This document shows, piece after piece, positions 14,897 through 22,855 of a DNA stretch of 64,000 nucleotides (position 1 is the first letter of the stretch; the number at the start of each line of letters is the position of its first letter). The notes below the pieces were generated by a model, which saw only the letters and a program-made list of their open reading frames with translations, did no database searches and was not told where the DNA came from. The stretch covers positions 1 through 64,000 of IMG/VR virus record IMGVR_UViG_3300005617_000004; one strand, 5' to 3'. The DNA is from a virus. A program made the position numbers and the translations under genes.

Positions 14897-15723
14897 CGCT
14901 ACGCCGAGGACTTTCTTTCGGCGCGCGCCGCATAGGCGACTCCGTACGGGACAAGGTGCCCGAGCGACTGCTGCCCGATCCGCCCGCGCTGGGCGTTGTC
15001 ATCGGCACCTACGCGTCTGTGCCCTATGTGCATTTGCAGCTCGAAGCGCGTCAGCGCTTGTACCCGCAGATTCCGCTTCTGGTGCACGACGATCACAGCC
15101 ATCAGCAGGAGCGCCTAGCGGACTTGTGCAAGGAGTATCCAGGAACAGAGTTTGAATCCAATAGCTACCGGATGCCGCGCAACGGGCTTGGGGACTTGAC
15201 CGCGTTTCTCGGTGGCGCCCTCTGGGCCGAAGACCGCAAGATCGACTTGCTCGTCAAAATATCCCGCCGGTTTATCCCGCTCGTGCCTTGGACGTTCGGG
15301 CTCGTACACTTGGCGCAGAAGTCGCAAGGGGCCACGTACACGCACACGGACGCATCATACGGGCTTGGGTTCCGCAGTGAGTGCGTCGCACTCCATGTGG
15401 CTACTTGGCGTCGGCTCGGCCTCCTCGACGACATCCGGGACAAATGCTTGACGCACGACGAGCAATTCGTTGAGGGGTACATGCATGGACTCGCTGGACG
15501 CGCGTCTACGGGCTTGTGCCAGATCCACAACCAATGGGCGGATGATCACCCTGAAGAGAACCAAGGATTCGTTTCGTGGAATCTGCTGGGTGCGGGGCGG
15601 CTCGTCCCAGATCCTCAGGCGCTGTGGCATGATCGCGACGCTCCGGAGCGCTATCACGCGCAGGCGGTCTTCTGGGGTCTGCCCTACTCACTGGCCGATT
15701 TCCAAAACCCGAACGCAGTCTGA
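14893..15723 (+). CDS. Glycosyltransferase-like protein (276 aa)
   Basis: GTG start at 14893 overlapping the upstream stop. ALGVVIGTYASVPYVHLQLE, then YPQIPLLVHDDHSHQQERL has the shape of a GT-A N-terminal nucleotide-sugar site with a DDHS metal loop. GLGDLTAFLGGALWAEDRKI and LLVKISRR follow, and a C-terminal region rich in His/Trp. I read it as a GT-A fold sugar transferase; donor and acceptor unknown. Forms an operon with a methyltransferase and a GT9-like gene. Confidence 0.7.
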   Translation: MTLRRGLSFGARRIGDSVRDKVPERLLPDPPALGVVIGTYASVPYVHLQLEARQRLYPQIPLLVHDDHSHQQERLADLCKEYPGTEFESNSYRMPRNGLGDLTAFLGGALWAEDRKIDLLVKISRRFIPLVPWTFGLVHLAQKSQGATYTHTDASYGLGFRSECVALHVATWRRLGLLDDIRDKCLTHDEQFVEGYMHGLAGRASTGLCQIHNQWADDHPEENQGFVSWNLLGAGRLVPDPQALWHDRDAPERYHAQAVFWGLPYSLADFQNPNAV

Positions 15724-15731
15724 GACGCCTT

Positions 15732-16226
15732 ATGCACCAATCGCAGTATGATACCGTCGCACGACTGATGGACGCGCACTTCCAGGCCGGCTCTGGAAAG
15801 ACCGTGTACGACATTGGCTCCTATGACGTCAACGGCACACACAAGCCGGCGGTTTTGCAGCGCGGCTTCGCCTATGTAGGCGTGGACATCGCACCAGGGC
15901 CGAATGTCGACGTGGTCGTGTCGCCCTACTCCTGGGAGGGGTTGCCGGAGGAGGGCTGCGAGTACGTTATCAGCGGCTCGTGCTTGGAACACGTCGAAGC
16001 GCCTTGGCTGTGGGCAGCGGAACTTGAGCGACGTCTGCGGCCCGGCGGCGTGTGCATTATCCTGCTTCCCTTCAGCCTCGGAGAGCATCGGTACCCGGTC
16101 GATTGTTACCGGATCTTGCCCGACGGTTTGCGCTACTTGTTCACGAAGTGGGCCCAGCTGGAGTGTCTCACCTGCGGGTTCAATGCTAACGGACAGGACA
16201 CTTATTTCGTCGGGCACAAGCCGTGA
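15732..16226 (+). CDS. Class I SAM-dependent methyltransferase (Methyltransf_11-like)
   Basis: 164 aa. Motif I VYDIGSYDVNGTHKP, acidic motif YVGVDIAPGPNVDVV, motif IV CEYVISGSCLEHVEAPW and the post-motif LRPGGVCIILLPFSLGEHRY, then PVDCYRILPDGLRYL. This matches phage-encoded methyltransferases found in sugar-modification clusters. ATG 8 bases after the upstream stop; GTG of the next gene overlaps its stop. Confidence 0.9.
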   Translation: MHQSQYDTVARLMDAHFQAGSGKTVYDIGSYDVNGTHKPAVLQRGFAYVGVDIAPGPNVDVVVSPYSWEGLPEEGCEYVISGSCLEHVEAPWLWAAELERRLRPGGVCIILLPFSLGEHRYPVDCYRILPDGLRYLFTKWAQLECLTCGFNANGQDTYFVGHKP

Positions 16227-16894
16227 GCCGCTTCTGCTATCGTCTCCACAACGACGGCCTTGGCGACCACTGGGCCAGTCTCAACCTGCTCGCCCACATG
16301 TGTCACGTCGAGGAAGAGAAGCTCGCGTACAGCCACCCCGACCCCATCCTGCTGGCCCGCGCAGAGGTCATCCTGGACCTGCTCGACCTGCCCTGCCGCC
16401 ATCACATGGTGGGCTGGCTGAACGCCGCGCCTACGTTCGACCTCAACGGGTTTGACATCTGGGCGACACCCTACTTCCCAACCAAGCGTCGGTGGGACGT
16501 CAAACGTCGCGCCTACCCGTTCAACTTCATCTGTACCCACTTCGACGGCATCAGCTCCGCGGCCGACAAGAATCCGCCACCCCACGAGGTCGGAGAGATC
16601 CTCGCTTGGGCGCGGCACAATAAGCTGAGCGTCATCAGCCTCGACGCGTCCAAGCCCCTAAGCGAAGTAGTCGGCTTGCTGGCCAACTGCGCCCTGTTCG
16701 TCGGTTGCGACAGCGGCTTTTCTCACATTGCGCACAGTACAGGGACTCCATGCTATTTGCTTGAGTACCGGCTGCCCGTCGTCACCTGTCACCGCCACAA
16801 GAACTACGTGCTGTGCAAGGGCGCAGGACATTTCACCCAGCAAGCCGACAACTGGCTGCACTACCTGCGCACCATCGGCTCAATAGCCTCTTGA
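16223..16894 (+). CDS. GT9-like glycosyltransferase (heptosyltransferase fold)
   Basis: 223 aa, GTG start. N-terminal YRLHNDGLGDHWASLNLL resembles the GDxl start of GT-B family 9 enzymes, and the C-terminal LFVGCDSGFSHIAHSTGTPC matches their conserved nucleotide-sugar site (D-S-G-x-x-H-x-A). Shorter than bacterial heptosyltransferases (about 320 aa), so the middle is reduced. Likely transfers a sugar to phage or host glycan. Stop TGA lies in the TTGACA of the next promoter. Confidence 0.75.
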   Translation: MSRFCYRLHNDGLGDHWASLNLLAHMCHVEEEKLAYSHPDPILLARAEVILDLLDLPCRHHMVGWLNAAPTFDLNGFDIWATPYFPTKRRWDVKRRAYPFNFICTHFDGISSAADKNPPPHEVGEILAWARHNKLSVISLDASKPLSEVVGLLANCALFVGCDSGFSHIAHSTGTPCYLLEYRLPVVTCHRHKNYVLCKGAGHFTQQADNWLHYLRTIGSIAS

Positions 16895-16915
16895 CACTCC
16901 GTAGTCGCTCCCTAG
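16891..16915 (+). promoter_or_regulatory. Doublet phage promoter
   Basis: TTGACA (16891-16896), CTCCGTAG (16897-16904), CTCCCTAG (16908-16915): same doublet with the boxes in variant order. A different ribosome site, CAGGAG, precedes ATG 16962. Confidence 0.7.
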
Positions 16916-16961
16916 CTTCGCCATCCTCCCCACTCACCAACCATCACCCAGGAGTTCTTCC

Positions 16962-18059
16962 ATGGTCTGGACCCGCAAAGGCGCCACCGGCGCCGCACCT
17001 GCCACCGCTGCCGCATCGACTGGTGCGCCGCCCCCTCCCACCGCCGCACCGGCTGCGCAGGCAGCCCCTGCCCCCGCGGCCCTGCCCCCGGTGACCCAGC
17101 CTGCGGCGGTCGCTCCGGCCGCGGCACCAGCCGCCGAACCGGTCCGCCGCTCGCGTCGGACGGCCCCTGCCGCTGCGGCTCCCGAGCCGGCCGTCGCGAC
17201 TCCCGCAGCCCAGCCGGCTGCGCAGACCGCAGCCCAGCCGGCTGCGCAGACCGCAGCGCTCGCCGCCCCGCTGCCGGGCTTCCTGTCGATCCTGCAGCCC
17301 AAGAAGGCGGGTCCGTCGGCCCTGAGCCTGCTGGTCGACGGCCGCACCGCTGCGGGTGAGCCCAACATCTTCCCGACCGTCTACCTGACGGGCGGCGAGG
17401 GTGGTGGCCAGATGACGGCCCACGACATGAACCCGGAAGGGTCCGACGCGGACCTGCCGCTCGGCATCGACCCGCTGCCCTGCGTTCTGCTGGGCGTCCG
17501 ATTCGAGCTGATCGTGTGGCCCAAGGGCTATGAGCGTGGCGTCAAGCTGTCGCCGCGCGACAAGGCCATCATCGCCTACGACGAGGCCGAGGCGGTCGAT
17601 GCGCTGCAGAAGGCGGTCCAGCGGTACACGTTCCGCAACCGCGCGACCCAGAGCCAGTACGACGCGGTGGGCCACCCGACCATGAACCTCGAGATGCTGG
17701 TGTACGACCCGCAGGCCGGCCTGTTCTGCCTGCAGACGTCGGGCACCTACGACTCGGCGTTCAACACCGGCAAGGAACTGCTGGTGGCGTTCCCGATCGT
17801 GACCCCGACTCCGGTCATGATCCAGCCCATGACCTACCTGACGCCCGGATCGAGGACCCAGAAGCCGTGGCCCGAGCACTACTACAAGGTGGCGCAGGAC
17901 AGCAACAGCGAGGCGATGAAGCCGATCAAGGCCGGGTTCAACACGTTCATCCAGGAGAACGGCAGCGATCCCGAGCTGGCCAAGGCCATCTCGGCATGGT
18001 CGAAGCACACCCTGACCGATGGCATGCTCGAAGACCTGAGGCAGATCGCTACGCTCTGA
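16962..18059 (+). CDS. Ala/Pro-rich-tail protein, possible DNA-binding protein (365 aa)
   Basis: Residues 10-105 are low-complexity Ala/Pro with two near-identical AAQPAAQTAA units and a short basic patch (RRSRRTAP). A single folded domain follows: FLSILQPKKAGPSALSLLVD, then FPTVYLTGG, LIVWPKGYERGVKLSPRDKA, ending in helices. It is alone behind its own promoter and ends at a strong terminator, so it is probably made in quantity. A folded core with a disordered tail, upstream of nucleases, suggests a single-strand DNA-binding or recombination mediator role (inference). Confidence 0.75.
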   Translation: MVWTRKGATGAAPATAAASTGAPPPPTAAPAAQAAPAPAALPPVTQPAAVAPAAAPAAEPVRRSRRTAPAAAAPEPAVATPAAQPAAQTAAQPAAQTAALAAPLPGFLSILQPKKAGPSALSLLVDGRTAAGEPNIFPTVYLTGGEGGGQMTAHDMNPEGSDADLPLGIDPLPCVLLGVRFELIVWPKGYERGVKLSPRDKAIIAYDEAEAVDALQKAVQRYTFRNRATQSQYDAVGHPTMNLEMLVYDPQAGLFCLQTSGTYDSAFNTGKELLVAFPIVTPTPVMIQPMTYLTPGSRTQKPWPEHYYKVAQDSNSEAMKPIKAGFNTFIQENGSDPELAKAISAWSKHTLTDGMLEDLRQIATL

Positions 18060-18087
18060 CGATTCGGCGTCTGACGCAATGAGTGCC

Positions 18088-18118
18088 GCCACCCCTTCGC
18101 ATGGAGGGGTGGCTTTTG
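18088..18118 (+). terminator. Rho-independent terminator
   Basis: Perfect 9-bp stem GCCACCCCT / AGGGGTGGC (18088-18096 and 18105-18113) with an 8-base loop, then TTTT. Ends the single-gene transcript from 16891. Confidence 0.85.
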
Positions 18119-18136
18119 CGGTAGAGGAACCTGACC

Positions 18137-18580
18137 ATGGCCAAGAAAGTCAAACCCAATCTCGCTCGCCTGCTGAAGGCTGCGGCCTTCCTGGACACGT
18201 GGCCCAAGCGCAAGTTCCAGTACGACATCACGCGACAGTCCAAGGGCAAGAGCTTCGTGGCCTGCGGTGTCGGACTGCTGCCGGAAATCTTCCCGAAGCT
18301 GGTCGCGGCGGGAAAGCCAGCCGCACCGGGGCGATATCACCCCCTGATCGGCGACATCCCACTCATCCTCCGCGCCACCGGCAGGAAGGCCACCGGCAAC
18401 GGGAGTAAGCTGGCCGCCAGGATCTACGGCATCAGCGAGGCCGAGGTCAAAGGCATCTTCACCGCCGACTTTTGCTCCCCGGCGGATGGCGGCTACCTGG
18501 GCAGCGACACCACCCCCAAGCAACTCGCCTGTCGTATCCGCACCTACGTCACCTGGGTCAAGGAAGGACGCCCATCATGA
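18137..18580 (+). CDS. Hypothetical protein (147 aa)
   Basis: ATG about 13 bases after the terminator T-run, with GAGGAAC as ribosome site. Contains RRFQY-like KRKFQYDITRQSKGKSFVAC, a Gly/Pro loop, and helices (AARIYGISEAEVKGIFTADF). Coupled (ATGA) to the DGQHR protein; probably a partner in the same DNA-related operon. No family recognised. Confidence 0.75.
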   Translation: MAKKVKPNLARLLKAAAFLDTWPKRKFQYDITRQSKGKSFVACGVGLLPEIFPKLVAAGKPAAPGRYHPLIGDIPLILRATGRKATGNGSKLAARIYGISEAEVKGIFTADFCSPADGGYLGSDTTPKQLACRIRTYVTWVKEGRPS

Positions 18581-19425
18581 GCAAGCCCGTCACCACGACC
18601 GAGATCATCACGCCGACGCAGGCCGCCAAGTGGGTGCACCCGTCGGTCAACCGCGACAACCGGCCGCTGCGCGACTCGCAGGTCAAGTACCTCGCAGGTC
18701 AGATCCTCAGCGGCAAGTGGCAGCTGACCCACCAGGGTATCGCCTTCGCCGAAGATGGGCGGCTCGTCGACGGCCAGCACCGGCTCAACGCGATCATCAT
18801 GGCCAACCGGCAGGTGCAGATGATGGTCACCCGCAACCTGAAGGAGGAAGCCTTCCAGGTGGTGGACTGCGGCCTGAAGCGCTCGGCGCCCGACCGTATC
18901 CACCTCGTCAATGACCAACGGCAGAACATCACCATCTGCCACGCGATCAGCGTCTACATCAAGGCCACCAAGCGCGAGGGGCAGGCCATCGCCGTGTCGG
19001 AGATCGAAGACGAGTTCCTGAAGATGGCCGACGCGTGGCAGTGGATCGGCACCGAGTTCGTCGGCTGCTCACCCAAGCTGCGCCGCTCCGCGGTGCTGGC
19101 GAGCTTCGCGGTGTACCGGTTCGTCAAGCCGCAGCTGGCCGCCGTGTTCGCCGAGGGCTACAAGGGTGGCGCGGAGCTGCCGATCGACAGCCCGGTCATG
19201 CGGTGCCGCAACCAGTCGCTGGGCCTGGAGGGCGTCAACGAGATGACCTACTGGCGCGCTCAGGCGTGCATGCGCGCCCATATGCACGGCAAGACCCTGC
19301 AGTACGTGACCGCGGCGGTGGAGGACATGCTGGGCCAGAAGAACTCGGCGCGGCTGATCAACGAGCGGTCCAAGTCCCGCAAGGTCGGCGCCGACAAGCG
19401 GTGGGGCAAGGTGAAGAGCGCATGA
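18577..19425 (+). CDS. DGQHR-motif ParB/Srx-like domain protein (282 aa)
   Basis: LRDSQVKYLAGQILSGKWQL, THQGIAFAEDGRLVDGQHRL and NAIIMANRQVQMMV give the DGQHR core found in ParB/sulfiredoxin-fold proteins and DndB/DGQHR families; the Asp-Gly-Gln-His-Arg residues are intact. Phage members of this group are usually annotated as ParB-like nucleases or DNA-modification factors. The C-terminal 150 residues are helical and basic. Start ATG 18577 overlaps the upstream stop; a longer frame to 18472 overlaps that gene and is unlikely. Confidence 0.8.
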   Translation: MSKPVTTTEIITPTQAAKWVHPSVNRDNRPLRDSQVKYLAGQILSGKWQLTHQGIAFAEDGRLVDGQHRLNAIIMANRQVQMMVTRNLKEEAFQVVDCGLKRSAPDRIHLVNDQRQNITICHAISVYIKATKREGQAIAVSEIEDEFLKMADAWQWIGTEFVGCSPKLRRSAVLASFAVYRFVKPQLAAVFAEGYKGGAELPIDSPVMRCRNQSLGLEGVNEMTYWRAQACMRAHMHGKTLQYVTAAVEDMLGQKNSARLINERSKSRKVGADKRWGKVKSA

Positions 19426-19610
19426 CCGACCCCACCCATACCCGCCGCAACACCCTGATCCGGATTCCGCGCGGTACCATCGTTCAGGTGCTGGCCGACA
19501 AGTCCGACAAGTCCGACAAGTCCGACGCCGGCACCTACATGGTGGAGCTGCTGGAGGACGTCGAGGTGTACCTCGGCAGCAGCTGGCGCGTCCGGAAGCA
19601 GGACCCATGA
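19422..19610 (+). CDS. Small protein with Lys-Ser-Asp repeat (62 aa)
   Basis: ATG overlaps the upstream stop. IRIPRGTIVQVLAD, then three KSD triplets encoded by a 9-base direct repeat (AAGTCCGAC), then MVELLEDVEVYLGS. The repeat is a likely site of slippage. Looks like a small beta barrel interrupted by the KSD linker. Coupled to the next gene. Confidence 0.65.
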   Translation: MTDPTHTRRNTLIRIPRGTIVQVLADKSDKSDKSDAGTYMVELLEDVEVYLGSSWRVRKQDP

Positions 19611-19786
19611 AGAAGCGTAGAGGGCGGCCGCGCGCCGACTCGAAGTGCCGCCGGGTGAATCTGGTCACCCGCGTGCATCCTCGGACCCAGGCGTGGCTCA
19701 AGTTCACCTCGAAGCGCAACCGAGTGAGCCGCGGCGTCCTCATCGACCGCATCGTGTCCTGGTGGATGTGGAAGAACCGGCCGTGA
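19607..19786 (+). CDS. Ribbon-helix-helix-like protein (59 aa)
   Basis: Reads from ATG 19607, overlapping the upstream stop, to TGA 19784-19786. Very basic N-terminus (KKRRGRPRADSKCRR), then VNLVTRVHPRTQAWLKFTSK and SRGVLIDRIVSWWMW: a strand and two helices as in Arc-type DNA-binding proteins. GRPR at the start may contact the minor groove. GTG of the next gene overlaps its stop. Confidence 0.7.
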   Translation: MKKRRGRPRADSKCRRVNLVTRVHPRTQAWLKFTSKRNRVSRGVLIDRIVSWWMWKNRP

Positions 19787-20769
19787 CCAAACCCTGGAAG
19801 CCCCGCTGTTCCTCTCTGGGCGCGTACTCCAACTGCCTGTGGCGCGCCGCGCAGGACCGTCTGGTGGCGATGGGTGAGCTGCCTCCACCCCCGCCGCAGG
19901 AGAGCACCGCCAACGCGTCGCTGGGCACCTGCGGTCACTTCACACTGCAGGACGGCCTGCGGTGTGAGTTCCCGAAGAAGTGGCTGAACGTCAACCTCGA
20001 CGAGTTCGCTGACTACCTCGACAAGGCCGAAGCCTCCAAGACCTTCGACCGCAACAACTGTTTGCCTGATCAGCTGGAGCTCCTCGACCTCGCCGACGAG
20101 TATTTCGCCGGCGACCTGTTTGAGGCGCATGCAGCCCTGGCCAAAGGCGACCCGCGCTGCTACCAGCCGACCAAGGCCGAGTGGGAAGACGCCGCCAAGC
20201 TGTGGAACGGCAACCTGGACCACACCCGGGAGCGCGTCCGGGCGACCGCGTCGCTGGCCGCCGCGCGCGTGCCTCCGCTGCCGAACGGTGAGACGTGGCT
20301 GGCCGAAGAGGAGTTCGAGAACGACTTCACGAGCGGCCACACCGATTTCCGGCGCCGCGACAACAGCGTGCTTGGCGACTTGAAGACCACCGGCAAGCCG
20401 CCGAAGGGCGGCTGGATGAAGCCTGACCACCTGATGCAGGTCACCGGCTATCACCTGCTGACCGGCGCGCCGCGCGCCTGGGTCCTGTACGTCGACTCAC
20501 TGAGGGCCGCATGGGTCAACGTGGTGTGGATCGACTACACCACCGACGCGATGAAGTTCTACGCCGAGCAGGTCGAGGCCTTCTGCCGGTTCCTGATGAG
20601 CGACAAGCTGCTGGACGTGTGCTTCCCCAACATCGGCGACCACTGCGTCACCAGCTGGTGCAAGTACCGGCACGAGTGCTACTCGCGTATCATGCCGCCG
20701 CCCGGGTCTCTTTACAATCTCTCAATAGCGCGTAAGAGTAGCGGACCGATTCGTCTCGTACCCCTCTAA
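19783..20769 (+). CDS. PD-(D/E)XK nuclease, RecB/Cas4-like with possible Fe-S site (328 aa)
   Basis: GTG start at 19783. GHTDFRRRDNSVLGDLKTTG (about residue 185) carries the D...DxK active site, EEEFENDF before it supplies the upstream Glu, and HLMQVTGYHLLTGAPRAWVL gives the conserved Gln/Tyr motif of RecB-family exonucleases. Cysteines near both ends (CSSLGAYSNC and CVTSWCKYRHEC) are placed as in Cas4/AddB-type proteins that hold a 4Fe-4S cluster. Expected to degrade single-stranded DNA ends in recombination. Adjacent to a VRR-NUC-like nuclease and a helicase module. Confidence 0.8.
   Translation: MTKPWKPRCSSLGAYSNCLWRAAQDRLVAMGELPPPPPQESTANASLGTCGHFTLQDGLRCEFPKKWLNVNLDEFADYLDKAEASKTFDRNNCLPDQLELLDLADEYFAGDLFEAHAALAKGDPRCYQPTKAEWEDAAKLWNGNLDHTRERVRATASLAAARVPPLPNGETWLAEEEFENDFTSGHTDFRRRDNSVLGDLKTTGKPPKGGWMKPDHLMQVTGYHLLTGAPRAWVLYVDSLRAAWVNVVWIDYTTDAMKFYAEQVEAFCRFLMSDKLLDVCFPNIGDHCVTSWCKYRHECYSRIMPPPGSLYNLSIARKSSGPIRLVPL
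20711..20738 (+). promoter_or_regulatory. Weak doublet promoter candidate
   Basis: TTTACA (20711-20716) followed by CTCAATAG (20721-20728) and AGAGTAG, inside the end of the nuclease gene and 50 bases before the GTG at 20780. Degenerate match to the phage promoter. Confidence 0.35.
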
Positions 20770-20779
20770 GGAGTCTCTC

Positions 20780-21022
20780 GTGGCATCCAAACCCAAGAAG
20801 TCCGGCAAAGCTGTCAGCATCTGGGCGACACCTCCGGTGTTCGCCCTGTACAAGCGGGTCAGCAAAGCCTCCGGCGAACCCCTGTCCAAGCTGGTGCGTA
20901 TGCTGGTCGCCGCCTATGAGTCCGGCAAGGTCGCAGTCAACGGACTGCCCGTGCTGACCAAGCCGAAGAAGGCCAAGAAGCCGAAGAAGGCAGCGGCTGC
21001 CGCCGACGTCCAGACGGCCTGA
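20780..21022 (+). CDS. Small basic RHH-like protein (80 aa)
   Basis: GTG start with a strong ribosome site (TAAGGAG, 8 bases upstream). VSIWATPPVFALYKRVSKAS then EPLSKLVRMLVAAYESG has the strand-helix-helix order of RHH proteins, followed by a Lys-Ala-rich tail (KPKKAKKPKKAAAAA). Probably binds DNA. One base before the next gene. Confidence 0.7.
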   Translation: MASKPKKSGKAVSIWATPPVFALYKRVSKASGEPLSKLVRMLVAAYESGKVAVNGLPVLTKPKKAKKPKKAAAAADVQTA

Positions 21023-21023
21023 C

Positions 21024-21263
21024 ATGCCGGACACCGCCAACGCGGTGTCGGTGCAGCAGCTGTTCACGTACCTGCGCACGCGGCGCCGTCAGTGGCCGAT
21101 CGCGAAGATCGCGGCCGCAGCGAAGCTGCCGCGGTCGGTGGTGCGACAAGCCATCGACCGCGGCAACCCGAAGCTCAGCACCGTCCTGGCCATAGCAAAA
21201 GTGCTCGGTGGGGACGTGGTTGTGGTCATAACGCCAGGGCAGAACCAGCTACTTGACCCGTAA
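21024..21263 (+). CDS. HTH (Cro/C1-like) DNA-binding protein (79 aa)
   Basis: VQQLFTYLRTRRRQWPIAKI, AAAAKLPRSVVRQAIDRG, NPKLSTVLAIAKVLGGDVVV reads as the five-helix lambda-repressor-like fold, with AKLPRSVVRQAID as recognition helix and a C-terminal strand. A small regulator, perhaps of the nuclease/recombinase operon. Confidence 0.75.
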   Translation: MPDTANAVSVQQLFTYLRTRRRQWPIAKIAAAAKLPRSVVRQAIDRGNPKLSTVLAIAKVLGGDVVVVITPGQNQLLDP

Positions 21264-21287
21264 CCCGGCTGCGTTATGCAGTAACGC

Positions 21288-21689
21288 GTGACCCAGCCCG
21301 AAGCCAAGTTCAAGCGCAAGCTCAACGAAGCCTTCGAGCATGCGCATCCCGACGGGTGGCGTGCGTACGTCAAAGCCTTGGCCAAGAACGGCGTGCCGGA
21401 CCTGCACTACCAAGCCTGCGGTAAGGCCGGGGTGTGGGTCGAAGCGAAGGTCGGCGGCAACCCCCTCAGCAAGATCCAGCTGCACACCATCGGCAAGATG
21501 GTCGACGCCGGGGCCACCGTGAAGGTGCTGTCCCTGCTCAACCCCAGCGCCCCGAAGCCCGAGCGGCGCGTCAACATCTCCCGCGTGGGACGCCTCGGCG
21601 ACGGTCGCCATGGGGTGTTCGTCGACGTCGAGATGCCGCTCGCGGCGCTCGCCCACGCCTCCTTCTGGACCCAGGTGCTCGACCCATGA
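21288..21689 (+). CDS. VRR-NUC-like nuclease (133 aa)
   Basis: GTG start. WRAYVKALAKNGVPDLHYQA, then GVWVEAKVGGNPLSKIQLHT and MVDAGATVKVL match the VRR-NUC/Holliday-resolvase-like PD-(D/E)XK domain: G-x-PD, (V)E-x-K and the downstream Q. Such stand-alone domains act as structure-specific nucleases in phage recombination or packaging. Neighbour of the RecB-like nuclease. Confidence 0.85.
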   Translation: MTQPEAKFKRKLNEAFEHAHPDGWRAYVKALAKNGVPDLHYQACGKAGVWVEAKVGGNPLSKIQLHTIGKMVDAGATVKVLSLLNPSAPKPERRVNISRVGRLGDGRHGVFVDVEMPLAALAHASFWTQVLDP

Positions 21690-22462
21690 ACATCTTCCAC
21701 CTACTCGGTGCGCTGCTTGGCGGCGTCGGCCTGACCGTTCTCCTGCTGTCGCTGAAGCAGGTGCGCATGCACTGCCCGGCATGGCTGCAGCGCGCGCTCG
21801 GCGAGACCCCGTGGGCCCCGGGCATCGCACGCCACATGCGCGCCGTACCGAACGGAGGCCTGCAGCCGACCCACGAGGTGTTCTTCGTGCCGCGGCAGGA
21901 CATCGCCGAGTGTGGGCTGCTGTGTCCGAAGTGCGGCACGGACGCGGCCGAGCGTGGCGACTTCTCGCGCGTCCTGCGCTCCTACGTCGACGGCCAGCCG
22001 AACGAAGTGCTGAAGTGTACGGGCCTGATCGACCCGGGTGACGGCACCAAGCCCGTACCGTGCCCGGCGTGGCTCGCCGCGTCGCCCAACACCGAGCATG
22101 GCGACGACCTGATCGAAGGCGACCCCGTCGAGTTCTACATGTTCTCGCGCATCAGCACCCAGCAGATGCTACGGGAGAAGTACGGCCTGGAGATCGGCGC
22201 CGACGACGCCGGGCTGCTGGCCGACCCCAAGGCACGGCCGGAGGGCGCGATCCCGGCTGCCGCGGTACTGGACTTCCCGTCCTACAATGCTGCCGTCGCC
22301 GCTGCGCAGCAGCACGAGGCTGCCGTGGTGAACGCCGCGCTGGCGGCCGAGGCCGAGCTCGTTGGCCAGACCAGCAAGCCTGCGCATAAGGCCATCACCC
22401 CTTTCACTGACGACGAGACGCGTCTGCTGCCCGTCATCCCCCCTCCGCCGAAGGATACCTGA
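21686..22462 (+). CDS. Membrane-anchored Cys-containing protein (258 aa)
   Basis: ATG 21686 overlaps the upstream stop. N-terminal membrane segment (LLGALLGGVGLTVLLLSL), then a domain with HCP at 31, CGLLCPKCGTD at about 72 and KCTGL plus PCPAWL, together a probable zinc ribbon. The C-terminal 100 residues are Ala-rich helix. Function unknown. Confidence 0.75.
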   Translation: MNIFHLLGALLGGVGLTVLLLSLKQVRMHCPAWLQRALGETPWAPGIARHMRAVPNGGLQPTHEVFFVPRQDIAECGLLCPKCGTDAAERGDFSRVLRSYVDGQPNEVLKCTGLIDPGDGTKPVPCPAWLAASPNTEHGDDLIEGDPVEFYMFSRISTQQMLREKYGLEIGADDAGLLADPKARPEGAIPAAAVLDFPSYNAAVAAAQQHEAAVVNAALAAEAELVGQTSKPAHKAITPFTDDETRLLPVIPPPPKDT

Positions 22463-22463
22463 C

Positions 22464-22853
22464 ATGGACATCTTCACCTATGACCCCGCCGGTATCGAGA
22501 CGCTCAACGCGTTCAACGCGCGCCTCGGCGCGTATGCTGCCGACAACGATGTGACCGGCGTGGTGTCGTCGACTCTCGGGTCGACGCTGCTGCTGTCGGT
22601 GACGGTGGCGGACGACATCCCGGCCCCGCTGCTGCTGCGCCCGTTTGTGGTGGCGGTGGCCCCCGACAGCGGCAAGCGGCTCGAGACCGACCTGTCGGCC
22701 ATCCTCGCCGCCATCAAGGCGGAGGACAAGGGCGACGTCATGTCGGTGCCGGTCGAATGCCGCGCCATCCCCGCGCCGGTGGCCGGCCAGCAGGACGGGT
22801 ACGTGCTGTTCCTGATCGCGGTCGGCGAGCTCGAAGAAGCTGAGGAGCCCTGA
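22464..22853 (+). CDS. Hypothetical protein (129 aa)
   Basis: ATG one base after the upstream stop, after AAGGATACC. Alpha/beta with GVVSSTLGSTLLLSVTVADD and an acidic C-terminus (GELEEAEEP). A similar short acidic tail is common in phage proteins that bind partners. No family recognised. Confidence 0.7.
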   Translation: MDIFTYDPAGIETLNAFNARLGAYAADNDVTGVVSSTLGSTLLLSVTVADDIPAPLLLRPFVVAVAPDSGKRLETDLSAILAAIKAEDKGDVMSVPVECRAIPAPVAGQQDGYVLFLIAVGELEEAEEP

Positions 22854-22855
22854 CC

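Noticed and set aside
19500-19526. Three 9-base repeats AAGTCCGAC as an iteron array
   Set aside because: They lie in frame inside a gene and encode KSD triplets; too few to support an origin function.
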